Assembly (NCBI GenBank): GCA_963781785.1
Contig: CAWAHD010000005.1
Coordinates: 3,162,001 to 3,226,000 of the forward strand
Origin: CAWAHD01 sp963781785
GTDB taxonomy: Bacteria; Planctomycetota; Planctomycetia; Isosphaerales; Isosphaeraceae
DNA length: 64,000 bases
Reading direction: 5' to 3'
Part shown: positions 45,104 to 56,633 of the stretch, piece after piece
Layout of the letters: the number at the start of each line of letters is the position of its first letter
How positions within the stretch are numbered: position 1 is the first letter of the stretch
Made by a program: the position numbers and the translations under genes
The notes under the pieces: model-generated
What the model saw: the letters and a program-made list of their open reading frames with translations, nothing else
Told to the model about the DNA's origin: nothing
Database searches by the model: none

Positions 45104-48100
45104 ATGGCTGCGACAACCGCTTGTCCTGATCCGTTGCACTTGCGGCTGTTCTTCCAACAGCCGCCGGGGACGACCGAGGCGGATTTCTTGCGAGCGCACG
45201 TCAGGCAATGCGACGTTTGCCGTGGGATTGTGGCAGAGCTTGAAGAGGAGGACGACAACGACGACACACTGCCGGATGACGGGCTCCCGCCGGCACGGCC
45301 GGTGATGTCGTCTGCGGGCAGCAGGACCAGCCCTCAAAGGAATGTCATCTCCGCCGGCGCCATGGTCGCGGACCAGTGCCGGCACGTGGCGGCGGAACAG
45401 GGTGTCACCACCGCACCGCCGGGGACGTCATCCGGGGACACCACGGTCATCCTGCCGGTGTCTGAGAACTCGGCGGGAACCGAGGCCGCCGGCCATCGCC
45501 AGATGACGATGACCGATCAGGCAGGCACCACGGAATCGCCGGCGATGTCGTCCGAGGATACCACGGTCATCCTGCCGGAGCGCGGGAGCTCGGCGGGACT
45601 TGAGGCCGTAGATCCCAGCGCGAAAACGATCGCGGATCAGGCCGTCGCGGCCGCGCAGCCGGCCGTGTCGCCCGCGGACACCACGGTCATCCTTCCAACA
45701 AACGAGGTCGCGACACGGATTCAATCCGCGTACCTCGACCAGAACACGATGGCGGATCAGGCCGGCACGTTCTCGCGTCCGGTGCCGGCGTGCACGGAAT
45801 CCACCGTCATGCTTCCAGCGAGCGACGCCAGCGCGCGGTCGCCAGCCGCGACCACGGTGCTGTGGCCAGAACGGAGAGCCGCAGAGGATGACTCACTCGG
45901 ATTCTCGGAATCCCTGCCGGAGGCGAGCCGAGAGAGAGAAGACAAGCCGCCGAAGACGCGGTTCACGCTGTGGGGGAACGACCCGAGTCCGATCGTTCCG
46001 CCCGACACGGCGGCAACGGCAAAGCGGCGTGGGGACCGAGATCTGCCGCCTTCGAGAGGAACCCGGCTCGAGGGAGTGACCGTGCCGGGTTATGACATCC
46101 TGGAAGAGCTCGGCCGCGGGGGCATGGGGGTCGTCTACAAGGCGAGAGATCGCCGGCTGCAGCGTCTGGTCGCGCTCAAGATGGTCCTGGCGGGAGCACA
46201 TGCCGGCAAGGTGGGCCTGGCGCGGTTTCGCGCCGAGGCCGAAGCGGTGGCCAAGCTGCTGCATTCCAACATCGTGCAGATTTACGAAACGGGCGAGCAC
46301 GAAGGGCGGCCCTATTTTTCGCTCGAATACGTCGACGGAGGAAGCCTCGATCAGCGGATGCGCGAATCGCCCACAAGTCCTCGGGCGGCCGCCCAGCTCG
46401 TCGAGACACTCGCGCGCACGATGGACGTGGCCCACCAGCGCGGCATCGTCCATCGCGACCTCAAGCCGGCGAACATTCTGCTGGCGAAGATCGACAGCCA
46501 GTCGTCGCTCGTCCGTGCCCGGGACGTCGACTCGGCGTCGCTCCCCGCGGATCATTGGTCCAGAACCACGGTTCCGAAGATTGCAGATTTTGGTCTGGCC
46601 AAGCGGGTCGACGAGGATTCCAGCCAGACGCAGAGCGGCACGATCCTCGGGACTCCCAGCTACATGGCGCCCGAGCAGGCCGGCGGCAAGACCCGGGAAA
46701 TCGGGCCGGCCGTCGACATTTACTCCTTGGGCGCCATTCTCTACGAGCTTCTGGTGGGTCGTCCTCCGTTCAAGGCGGGTAGTCCGATCGACACGGTCCG
46801 CCAGGTCATCGAGCAGGACCCGGTCCCGCCGCGCCAGCTCGAGCCGCGGGTTCCGCATGACCTGGAGACCATCTGTCTGAAATGTCTGGAGAAGGAGGCC
46901 ACACGGCGGTTTGCCACCGCGGGAGAGCTGGCCGACGACCTCCGCCGGTTCGTCGACGGTGAGCCGATCCTGGCCCGGCCGACTCCGGCCTGGGAGCGCG
47001 CCTGGAAATGGGGCAAACGCCGGCCAACCGCGGCGGCGCTCCTGGCCGTCACCGCCGCGGCCATCGTGGGCGGGGGACTGGGCATCGTCTGGCACAATGC
47101 GTCGCTGCGCGGCAAGCTCGACGTGGCGCTGGCGGCCGAGCGCCGGCTCCGGCAGCGGGAGAAAGAGGCCGAGGAAGAGCGACGTCTCTCGAGCTTGAGG
47201 TACGAGGGAGAGAAGCTATTCGATAGTGCCCGGGTGGCTGCGGCTGCGCATGATTGGTCGAGCGCGCGGCTCGACCTGGAAAAGTCGTTGACGACCATCG
47301 CCGGCAATGCGGGAATGGAAGACGTGAGAGAGCCCGCCCGGGTGCTCCTGAAGAAGGTCGAGCAAGAACTGCGCGTCGAGGCAGATCGACGGGCCTCTCA
47401 GGTTCGCTTTCGGAAGTTCGCCAGCGCCCGCGACGAGGCCCAGTTCCTGGGCACCCTGTACACGGGAATGGATCTCGCCGCCAACCTGGAAGCAGCACGC
47501 ACCGCGGTTCATGCGGCGCTTGCGCTCTATGACCTCCCGGCGAAGGGGGACGGTCAACCTCGACTCGATTCCTATCTGAGCGACCCTCAGAAGGCCGAGA
47601 TCCTGGCCGACTGCTATCAACTTCTGCTGATCCTCGCGGAAACTGAGGCTGTGTCGGCGGCCGGCCGGAAGCCGGCCGAAAAGGACCATTACCTGCGCAC
47701 GGCCCTCGCGTGCCTCGAACAAGCCCGGCGGGTCGGTTCGCCCTCCCGCGCCTTTCACCTGCGGCGGGCACGATACTTGAACATGCTCGGGGATCGCGCA
47801 GCCGCCGCGGAAGCCGACAAGGCGGCCCAGACTGCGGCCGTTGACCGTGTTCTCGATCACTTTCTGATGGCGGATGAATTGTACCGACGCGAAAACTTCG
47901 GCGATGCCATCAAGGAATTCGATCAGGTGCTGGAGAGCAAGCCGGGGCATTTCTGGGCGCAGTATGTCAATGCGATCTGCCTGCTGCGCCAGGCGAGGCC
48001 CGCCGAAGCACGAACGTTATTGAGCGCCTGCCTGGCTCAGCGCGCCGACTTCGTCTGGCTCTATCTGTTGCGCGGTTTCGCTCAAGAGGAGCTCAAGGCG

Positions 48101-49201
48101 CTGGGCGCGGCGGATTCCGATTTTCAGAAGGCGGCGCAACTGCCCTTGGACGACAATGCCCGCTATGTGCTCCTGGTCCATCGCGGGGTTCTCCGCGTCC
48201 GGCAGAAGCGATTTGCAGACGCAATCGCCGACCTGAAGTCAGCGATCGAGCGGAAGCCGAAGGCATACCAGGCCCATGTCAACCTGGCCCTGGCTTACCG
48301 AGAGCTGGGTAAGCTCGACCTGGCCCTCGACGAGCTGAATCGCGCCGTCCAGCTCGAGCCCGGGCTCCCCCACGTCTATCGTCTGCGGGCCCGGCTCTAC
48401 GCAGAGCGCAAAGAGCCAGCGCTGGCTCTTGCCGACTTCGACCAAACGATCAGTCGCGAGAGGGCGGACAGCCCGTTTCAGGTCGACGATCACGTCGAGC
48501 GGGGCCGCCTGTTGCTGTCCGACGGGAAGTACGCCGAAGCGCTCGGCTCGCTCGACAGGGCGCTCGCGCTGCAAAAAGACCACTTGCTGGCACTGCGCCT
48601 GCGGGCGGAGACGTTGTTCCGGCTGCGCCGATTCCAGGAGGTGATCGCGGCGTTCGACCGCTACATCGAGACGGGGACCCCGCTGGAGTCGGTGTATCGG
48701 GGCCGGGGCCTGGCACAGGCCGAGCTGGGACAGTATCCGGGCGCCATCGAAGATTTCACGAAGGCGCTCGAGTTGCACCCGACCTCGGCCGTGCACGCGT
48801 GCCGGGGCTGGACTTATCTGGTTCTGGACGCGCCCAAGCTGGCCCTGCGCGACTTCGAGCTGGCGATCGAGCTCGATTCCAAGAGCGGCGATGCGTTTAA
48901 CGGCCGTGGTTTCGCGCGTGCCAACCTGGGTCGTTATCGTGACGCCATGCAGGACGCGGCGGAAGCGCTCCGGCTCGGACCGCAGTCGCCACGATTGTTC
49001 TACAATGCCGCGCGGATTTTTGCCCAGTGCCCCGGCCGCGGTCCGCAACGCGCACTGGATCTGATCCAGCAGGCTTTGAGCATGCTCTCCGCGGACGAAC
49101 GCCCTTCCTTCTGGTCCGCCAATGTTCGAGCGGATGCGGCCATGGCCGCACTGCGCCCTTACCCGTTGTTCGCCAGGTTGGACGCCGAGCTGTCGCACTG
49201 A
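45104..49201 (+). CDS. Serine/threonine kinase with zinc-binding N-terminus, DTTVILP repeats, TM segment and TPRs
   Basis: Start ATG 45104 after AGAGG; 1365 residues, intact. Residues 6-50 (CPDPLHLRLFF...HVRQCDVCRG) look like the anti-sigma-type zinc motif found at the start of many planctomycete kinases. Residues about 110-255 hold five spaced (D/S/A)TTV(I/M/L)LP-type motifs about 40 apart. The kinase domain (about 325-605) has GRGGMGVVYKA, VALKM, HRDLKPAN near 450, ADFGLAK and APEQ. A TM helix (AALLAVTAAAIVGGGLGIVW) at about 645-665 is followed by TPR-like helices to the end. Probably a membrane signalling kinase sensing through its TPR part. Confidence 0.92.
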   Translation: MAATTACPDPLHLRLFFQQPPGTTEADFLRAHVRQCDVCRGIVAELEEEDDNDDTLPDDGLPPARPVMSSAGSRTSPQRNVISAGAMVADQCRHVAAEQGVTTAPPGTSSGDTTVILPVSENSAGTEAAGHRQMTMTDQAGTTESPAMSSEDTTVILPERGSSAGLEAVDPSAKTIADQAVAAAQPAVSPADTTVILPTNEVATRIQSAYLDQNTMADQAGTFSRPVPACTESTVMLPASDASARSPAATTVLWPERRAAEDDSLGFSESLPEASREREDKPPKTRFTLWGNDPSPIVPPDTAATAKRRGDRDLPPSRGTRLEGVTVPGYDILEELGRGGMGVVYKARDRRLQRLVALKMVLAGAHAGKVGLARFRAEAEAVAKLLHSNIVQIYETGEHEGRPYFSLEYVDGGSLDQRMRESPTSPRAAAQLVETLARTMDVAHQRGIVHRDLKPANILLAKIDSQSSLVRARDVDSASLPADHWSRTTVPKIADFGLAKRVDEDSSQTQSGTILGTPSYMAPEQAGGKTREIGPAVDIYSLGAILYELLVGRPPFKAGSPIDTVRQVIEQDPVPPRQLEPRVPHDLETICLKCLEKEATRRFATAGELADDLRRFVDGEPILARPTPAWERAWKWGKRRPTAAALLAVTAAAIVGGGLGIVWHNASLRGKLDVALAAERRLRQREKEAEEERRLSSLRYEGEKLFDSARVAAAAHDWSSARLDLEKSLTTIAGNAGMEDVREPARVLLKKVEQELRVEADRRASQVRFRKFASARDEAQFLGTLYTGMDLAANLEAARTAVHAALALYDLPAKGDGQPRLDSYLSDPQKAEILADCYQLLLILAETEAVSAAGRKPAEKDHYLRTALACLEQARRVGSPSRAFHLRRARYLNMLGDRAAAAEADKAAQTAAVDRVLDHFLMADELYRRENFGDAIKEFDQVLESKPGHFWAQYVNAICLLRQARPAEARTLLSACLAQRADFVWLYLLRGFAQEELKALGAADSDFQKAAQLPLDDNARYVLLVHRGVLRVRQKRFADAIADLKSAIERKPKAYQAHVNLALAYRELGKLDLALDELNRAVQLEPGLPHVYRLRARLYAERKEPALALADFDQTISRERADSPFQVDDHVERGRLLLSDGKYAEALGSLDRALALQKDHLLALRLRAETLFRLRRFQEVIAAFDRYIETGTPLESVYRGRGLAQAELGQYPGAIEDFTKALELHPTSAVHACRGWTYLVLDAPKLALRDFELAIELDSKSGDAFNGRGFARANLGRYRDAMQDAAEALRLGPQSPRLFYNAARIFAQCPGRGPQRALDLIQQALSMLSADERPSFWSANVRADAAMAALRPYPLFARLDAELSH

Positions 49202-49210
49202 GAGTTATTC

Positions 49211-52200
49211 ATGCGTCATAGAGGACGAGTTGCCCGATTCCGCGGTCAACCACGACTTCGGGGGTCACTCTGGCTGCCGGACGGAGAGTGGCTGGAAGCG
49301 CGGCACGCTGCTCGCGAATTCGCCGCTGGATCAGGCTGTGCCGTTGAATTTCGGCGCTCTCCATGACGCGGAGGTATCGCACTTCCTGTCCATTCCGAAC
49401 GAGTTTGATCTCTATTCCGTGACGCTAGAGCAAGGGGAGACGCTCGACGCCAGCGTGAGCGCCCAGGCGGCCGGGAGCGGCCTGGCAAGCTTGCTGCGCG
49501 TCTTCAATTCGATCGGAACGCCGCTGGCGCTCGACAACCAGCAGGGGGGCGACCCGGAGCTGACGTTCCAGGCGGCGACCGCGGGTACCTATTTTATTGG
49601 CGTGAGCAGCGCTCCGGACAACAACTACAACCCGGCAGTCGCATATCGCGGCGTGCCGGGCGACACCACGGGGCTTTATACTCTGCACGTTCGGGAGACG
49701 AGCGGGCCTCTGATGCCCGACCTGACCGGCAGCTCGTTCCGCACGGGCGTGGACATGGCCGCCTCCGGCGACACGATCCCGGTCAGCTTCACCGTGCAGA
49801 ACGAGGGCGGCGCCGATCCCGGCAACTTCGAGGTCCAGGTGGTCTTGGGCGACAGCAATCTCTTCGGCAGTGGTTCGCAGGTGCTGGCGACATTCACGAG
49901 GTCGGAACTGGTGGCCGGCGCGACGGGTCGTGACTTCTCGTCGCCGGCCGGCTTCCGCGTCACGCTGCCGAGCGGCTGGGCGCCGGGACCAGCCGACCTG
50001 GGCCTGCGCATCATCCCGGATCCCCAGGTCCCCGAGGCCGGGTTGTACGACAAGAGCAGCGTGCATCGTGGCTCGGACTGGGGGCCGCTGACCTATGTCA
50101 CCCGCGCAGCCGCAGGCGCCACCAACCTGACCGCGGTGAGCGCCGGGCTGAACACCGAAGCCACGGGCACGCTCTCGAGCGCCAGCCCCGTGACCGCGTA
50201 CACGTTCACCCTGAGCGGCACGCTCGGCGACGGCGAGCTGAAAGCCGAAGTCAGCGCAGCGAGCGGAGACTTGCTCCCGCGGCTCACGCTGTCGGGAGCG
50301 ACGGGCCAGGTCTTGATTCAGTCGGATAGCGGGCAGATCGTCCAGTCGCTGGAGCCGGGGACGTATCTGCTGACGGTCTCGCAGGTGGCGGGCGCCGGCG
50401 GCTATCGACTCACGACGGCGTTCACCCAGACCAGTTTGCCTTTTGCCCCGCTCGCCGCGGGAGCAGGCACCGCCTCGGTCGCGGTGGGGGACTTGAACGG
50501 CGACGGCATTCCCGACATCGTCACGGCCAATCGGGTCGACGACACCGTGAGTGTATTCCTGGGCACCGGCGACGGCACGTTCTTGCCCCCGGAGACTTAC
50601 GCCATCGGAGGCGCGGGTTTGGCACGTGACGCTGGCCGACGTCACCAACAACGGCAGGCTCGATATCCTCACGGCCAACAAAGGCTCCAACACGATCAGC
50701 ATCCTGATGGGCAACGGTGACGGCACATTCCAGCCCCAGGTTGTCATCCCCGTCGGCACCCGTCCGTCGGCGGTGACGGTAGCTGACTTGACCGGCGACG
50801 GCATCCCCGATCTGGTCGTCGATAACTACGCCGCCGACACGGTCTGGGTTCTGCTGGGCAACGGCAACGGCACGTTCCAGGCGCCGGAAGTCTACCCCGC
50901 CACCCAGGGCCCGGGATTCGCTGGCCCGTCGCCGGTGACGGTGGCCGACCTCACCGGCGACGGCATCCCCGACCTGATCTATCCCGACTACGCCGCCGGA
51001 AATGTGGCCGTGCGACTGGGTACCGGCAACGGCACATTCGGGCCTGTGCAGACCTTTCCGGCCGGAAAAGGCGCCTATCAGGTGTCGGTGGTGGACCTGA
51101 ATGGCGACGGCAAGCCCGACCTCGTCGTTGACAACGCGGTCGACGACACCGTGAGCGTGCTCCTGGGAAATGGCAACGGCACCTTTCAGCCGCAGAAGGT
51201 GTATCCCGTCGGCTTGAATCCCTATTCGCTGGCGATTGCCGAGTTGAGCGGCGACGGCATCCCCGACATCGTCACGTCCGACCGCGGCGGCAACACGGTG
51301 AGCGTGCTCCTGGGCAACGGCGACGGCACCTTTGGGCCGCAGGAAACGTTTCCCACCGGAATCACCCCGCGTGCCGTCGCGGTGGGGGACCTTACGGGCA
51401 ACGGCCAGGTTGACATCGTCACCGCCAATCTCGGTGACGACACGGCGACCGTGCTCCTGGGCAACGGCGACGGCACGTTTTCCTTCGGTGCCCAGCAGTC
51501 CGCCCCCGCCGCTCCTCTGGCTCCGTTCCAGGTCGTGGTGGCCAATCTCACTGATGACGGCATCCCCGACATCATCACCGCCAACAGGCCCGACAATAGT
51601 GTGAGCGTGCTCCTGGGCAACCGCGACGGCTCGTACCAGACGAAAGAGACCTATGCCACGGGACAGGGCCCGTTTTCCGTGGCGGTGGCCGACTTGACCG
51701 GCGACGGCATCCCCGACATCGTCACCGCCAATTACGAAGGCGCCAGCGTGAGCGTGCTCCTGGGCAATGGCGACGGGACGTTCCAGCCCCCCCGGAACAT
51801 TCCCGTCGGCAGCGATCCCTATGATGTCAAGGTGGCCGACCTCACCGGCGACGGCGTCCCCGACCTCGTCGTGACCAACAAGAACGACAACACGGTGGGC
51901 GTGCTCCTGGGTAACGGCAACGGCACGTTTCAGCCGATGGTCCCCTACCCTGTCGCATCCGGCCCATTCGAGGTCGTGGTGGCGGACCTCACCGATAACG
52001 GCATCCCCGACCTGGTCATCAGCCACTTCAGCGCAACGGTCGTCGACGTGCTCATGGGCAACGGCAACGGCACCTTCCAGCCCACGCGCGAATTCCCCGT
52101 GGGTTCCCGCCCCTACGGGCTCGCCGTGGCCGATTTGACCGGCGACGGCATCCCCGATATCGTCACCGCCAATTACCGCGACGATGACGTCAGCATCTTG

Positions 52201-55200
52201 CTGGGCGACGGCCACGGCTCGTTCGGGCCTCCAGAGATCATTCCGGTCGGAAAGGCTCCCAATGAGGTGCAGGTGGCGGAGTTGACCGGCGACGGCATCC
52301 CCGACATTGTCACCGCCAATTACGGCAGCGACGATGTGAGCGTCCTCATGGGCAACGGCAACGGAACTTTTCAGCCAGAGCGGACATTTCCCGCCGGCGA
52401 TGGCCCGGCATCATTGGCGGTGGCTGACCTGACCGGCGACGGCAAACTCGACCTTGTCGTGGCGAACCGCGACGCCAGCACCGTGAGCGTGCTGCCTGGC
52501 AACGGCAACGGCACCTTCGGAGCCCCGATACCTTTCGGCGAGGGCAAGAACCGCTACTCGGCGGCGATGGCCGACCTCACCGGCGACGGCAAGTCCGACC
52601 TCATCAAGACGAGCGTGAGCCAGAATTCGGTAACCGTGCAACTGGGCAACGGTGACGGCACCTTCGAGCCGGGGCAAACCGTGGCCGTCGGCCCTGCGCC
52701 CACGTCCGTCGCGGTCGCCGACTTGAATGGCGACGGCAGGCCCGATATCGTGACGACCAATTCCGACGGGAACTCCGTGAGCGTGCTCCTGGGTAACGGC
52801 GACGGTACCTTCAGCGTGCAGCAGACCTTTCCGGTGGGCCGCAGCCCGCGCACTGTCGCGGTGGCCGACTTGACCGGCGACGGCATCCCTGACCTGGTCG
52901 TCGCCAACTACAACGACGACACCATCAGCGTGCTCATCGGCAAGGGCGACGGCACCTTCCTGCCGCAGGAAGTCTTCGCGGTCGGAGATAAGCCGTACTC
53001 GGTGGCGGTAGCGGACTTGACCGGCGACGGCAGGCTCGACATCGTCGTCGCCAACTCGGCCAGCGACACGGTGAGCGTGCTCTTGAATCAGGGCGGCAGC
53101 AGAGACCATGTCAACTTCGCACCAGAGGCGCACTTACGCGACCGGCAGACAGCCGTTTTCGGTGGCGCTGGCAGACCTGACCGGCGACGGCATTCCCGAC
53201 ATTGTCACGGCCAACGCCTTCGACAACACGGTGAGCCTGCTTCTGGGCAACGGCGACGGGACGTTTCAAACCCAGCAAGTTTACAGAGTCGGATCTCGGC
53301 CCTATTCGGTCGAGTTGTCCGACTTGACCGGCGACGGCAAGCGCAACATCGTGACGACCGACTACGGCGGCAACAGCGTCAGCGTCCTGCTCAATAACGG
53401 CGGTGGAACTTTCGGCAAACCACAGACCTTCGCCACCGACCTTGCGCCCGTCCAGACCATCGTGGCCGACGTCAACGGCGACGGCCGGCCCGACCTCGTC
53501 ACCGTCAGCAACCACGACAGCGCAACCGGCGTGCTGCTGGGTAAGGGTGACGGCACGTTCGAGCCGGCGCCGGCCGGCAGCGGCGTGGGTCTTGCGGACA
53601 CACCGCTCTTGGCCGATTTCAACGGCGACGGCATCCCCGACAGCGTCGTCCTGGACCAGTCGGGCAACATTCTCTTCCGCGCGGGACTGCCCGGCTCCCT
53701 GGACACCTTCGCGCCCCCCGTCGTCCTCAACCCCGGGCGGCCGGCCCGCGCGATCACGATCTTGCAGATCGGGTCTCGGTTCGCAGTCGCCGCCGCGGAC
53801 CTTCACTTTGATCCCACCCTATCGACCAGTCAATTTGTCTTCACCGTCTCGATTTACACGGTGAGCGAAGACGGCAGCGTCACGCGCCGTACCGCGTTCT
53901 CGACCACGGCCCTGCCCACCAGCCTCACCGCCGCCGATCTCACGGGCGACGGGCTGGACGACCTGATCGCAGCCAACGCTCTCGATGACAGTGTCACGAT
54001 CGCTCTCGAGACAACGACCGGTGGTTTCGCGGCCCCCTTGACCGTGCCCACCGGCGTTGCGCCGTCGGACATCGCGGTGGGCGACGTGAATGGCGACGGC
54101 CTGCCCGACATCATCGTGAGCGACCAGTCATCCGGCGATGTGGCCGTTCTGCTCAACGATCCGGCGCACCTGTTCAGCCAGTCGCTGCGGTTCCGCGCCA
54201 GCCCGGGGCTCTACGGCCTGAGCACAACGTCCGCCGGTCCCGCCGTCAGCTCGTTCGCGCAGACAGTCAGCCTGGCCGTGGGAGACTTCACCGGCGACGG
54301 CCGCGACGATGTCGCGGTCGTCAATCAAGCCACGCACAGCTTCACCGTTCTGACCGCCGACCCGTCCGGCGGCTTCGCGACGCCCGCGCTCGCCCTGACC
54401 ACATCGACGAGCGACGGTTTGAACATCAACGAACGTCCCGGTGCGATCGTGGCGGGCGACTTCAACCGCGACGGCAAGCTCGACCTGGCCGTACTGATGG
54501 AGGACACGGGACAGATCTGGATTTACACCGGAAACGGCAATGGGACGTTCCAGCACACCTTCAGCATCCCGGTCGGTGAGGAGGCCACCGGGTTATCGGT
54601 CGTGCCCGGCAATGGACCGGGCCTGATCGATCTGCTGGTCGGCAACGGCTATGGCGACGTCTTGATTCTGGACGGCAAGGGTGATGGGACGTTCCAGATC
54701 CAGGGTAGTCGCGTTTCGCTGTCGGTCGTGCCCGACTTGCTGGGCCCCGGCCAGGCCGGCGTCCTGGTCGGCGACCAAGAGAACAACCGCGTGACGGTGC
54801 AGGCGCCCTCGGCGAGCGGCAACCAGTACACGCCCGTGCAGACCCTGGGCGCGACCTCGTCGTCGTCCGCGCAGCTCGCGCCGGGGGCTGTGCAGTGGGC
54901 GTTTCTCGACAGGGGGGCGACCTTGCCCGACGCGATTGTCGTGAGCACCGGCAGCAACTCGGTGGAGGTTTATCGCACGACGTCGATCAACGACGGCGCG
55001 CCCACGTTTGCTCCGACCGTGGAGACGTATTTTGTCGGCACCGCCCCGTCAAGCATCACCGTGGCTGACTTGAACGGCGATGGCATACCGGACATGCTGA
55101 TCGCCAACCAGGGCAGCAACGACGTCTCGGAGATTTTCGGCTCGTTTAACGCGAGCGGCGACTGGGTGGGCATCCCCGGGCCGCGTCTCAAATCCGGCGG

Positions 55201-56596
55201 CGACGGCCCGCTCGCGGTGGCCGTCCAGGATCTTGGCAATAGCGGTATCCCCGATCTCGCCGTCTTCAACGGTGGCAGTGGCACCGTCACTAAATTGCCC
55301 GGCGTCGGACGGGGATTCTTCAATGACCAAGATCCGCAGACGCTGTTCAACCTCGGCAGCGCGCTTGTGCAGCCTCCCACCTTTGTGGGCAACACGGGTC
55401 TGGGCTACGCGGTCACGGCCGGAGGTGATCTGGTCCGGTTCGACCTTTCGAACCCGGAGGGCGGCGCCTCCGTGGTGTTCTCTGGCCAGCAGGTACTGGC
55501 TGCCCAGGCCCTTCCGAGCGGGCAGGTCGTGGTGGCTCTCGTGAGCGGGATCGTCAATATCCTGGATCCGCAAGGCAACGGCTTGAGCGTGGCGTCGGAA
55601 CTCTTGCCGCAGGGAGAGACGCCCGCTTTCCCCAGCGCGATCGACGTGGTCACAAGGTCCAACGGGAACTTCGATGTGCTGGTGAGCAGCGAGGGCTCTG
55701 ACATTATTTCGGTGTTCTCGGAGGGAGGTAGCGGATCGGGGACCATTTCCTCGTCGCTGGGTGGCTCGTCGCCTGCTTTGAATACGTCTCAACCGTTCAA
55801 CTCGTTGCAAACCCCGACGATCACAGGATCCCAGTTCGTCAGTGTGACGTCGACCACAAACGCCACCGGTGCGTCCGCGGCGGCGGCGAGCGCTAGCACT
55901 TCAGCCTCGACCAGCTCGGCTGCGCCGTCCGTGGCTGTCACCTCGACGGTGGGGTTGTCTCTCGGCGGTTTCTCCTCGGTCGGCTTTGGCTCCGCAAACG
56001 GGACCGGCAGTGCCCTCCTGGTTTCGGTAGAGGGCAACACGTACCTGAGCGTGCCGATCCTCGACTTCGGGGCCGACCGTGGTGATGACGCCGGCAAAGG
56101 CGAGGGACGCATGCCATGGCTCTCCGCCCTCCACAACTTCGGCGACACCTCTGCCTTGACGCGGTTCGTGATCGGCCTCGACGAGGCCTTGCGAGGCTAT
56201 CGCGGCTCGGACGATGCACTGCCGGGAAACGTCGGCCGATCCCATGATCCCTGGGACGAAGACCTCTTTTACCGACGTCAACCTGTGGAGCCGCCGCTTC
56301 TCCGCCAGGAACGGGAAGGCGCAAAGAAAGCCGGCATCCCCGAGGCGATGATGGCCGACCCGCACCAGAACCCGCTCGAGAATGATCGGGACGCTCTGGC
56401 GCGATTCGCGGATGAACGACCCGCCGAAGCTGGCATCAGGTCCTCGGCAGCCGCCGCTCGAATTGTCGCGGGCTTGAAGGCGCTGGCCGGTCTTTTCGTC
56501 GCCATGCTGCTCGTGCCAGCCAACTCCCGATGCGTCGCCAGGAAGACGGCAGACCCCGAACGCCTCGTCGATGCCGAAGCGGGGGTGCCAAGATGA
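49211..56596 (+). CDS. Giant FG-GAP/VCBS surface protein with LEARTLLA export motif, three apparent frameshifts
   Basis: ATG 49211, ten bases after the kinase stop, gives an Arg-rich leader up to EWLEAR. One base later the other frame gives TLLANSPLDQAV, so LEARTLLA is restored if a base near 49305 is removed. Residues about 50-170 are a PPC-like domain (DLYSVTLEQGETLDASV, TYFIGVSS), then a CARDB-like stretch. Further shifts lie near 50620 and 53100. From about 50480 to 53450 there are roughly 20 FG-GAP/VCBS units of about 49 residues (VADLTGDGIPDIVTAN...VSVLLGNGDGTFQP) with Ca-binding D-x-x-GDG-x-x-D loops; weaker units follow to 55300. A Ser/Ala-rich linker and a C-terminal hydrophobic segment (LKALAGLFVAMLLVP) close it. 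Probably anchored at the cell surface for adhesion. Confidence 0.8.
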
Positions 56597-56633
56597 ACAC
56601 TGAGCCAATTTGCCCTTTTGTGAGCCCGACCCG

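Noticed and set aside
50521..52215. 564-codon minus-strand frame with regular repeats (VAVAQEHAH, GDDVGDAVAG)
   Set aside because: The regularity is the mirror image of the FG-GAP repeats on the plus strand; not an independent repeat protein.
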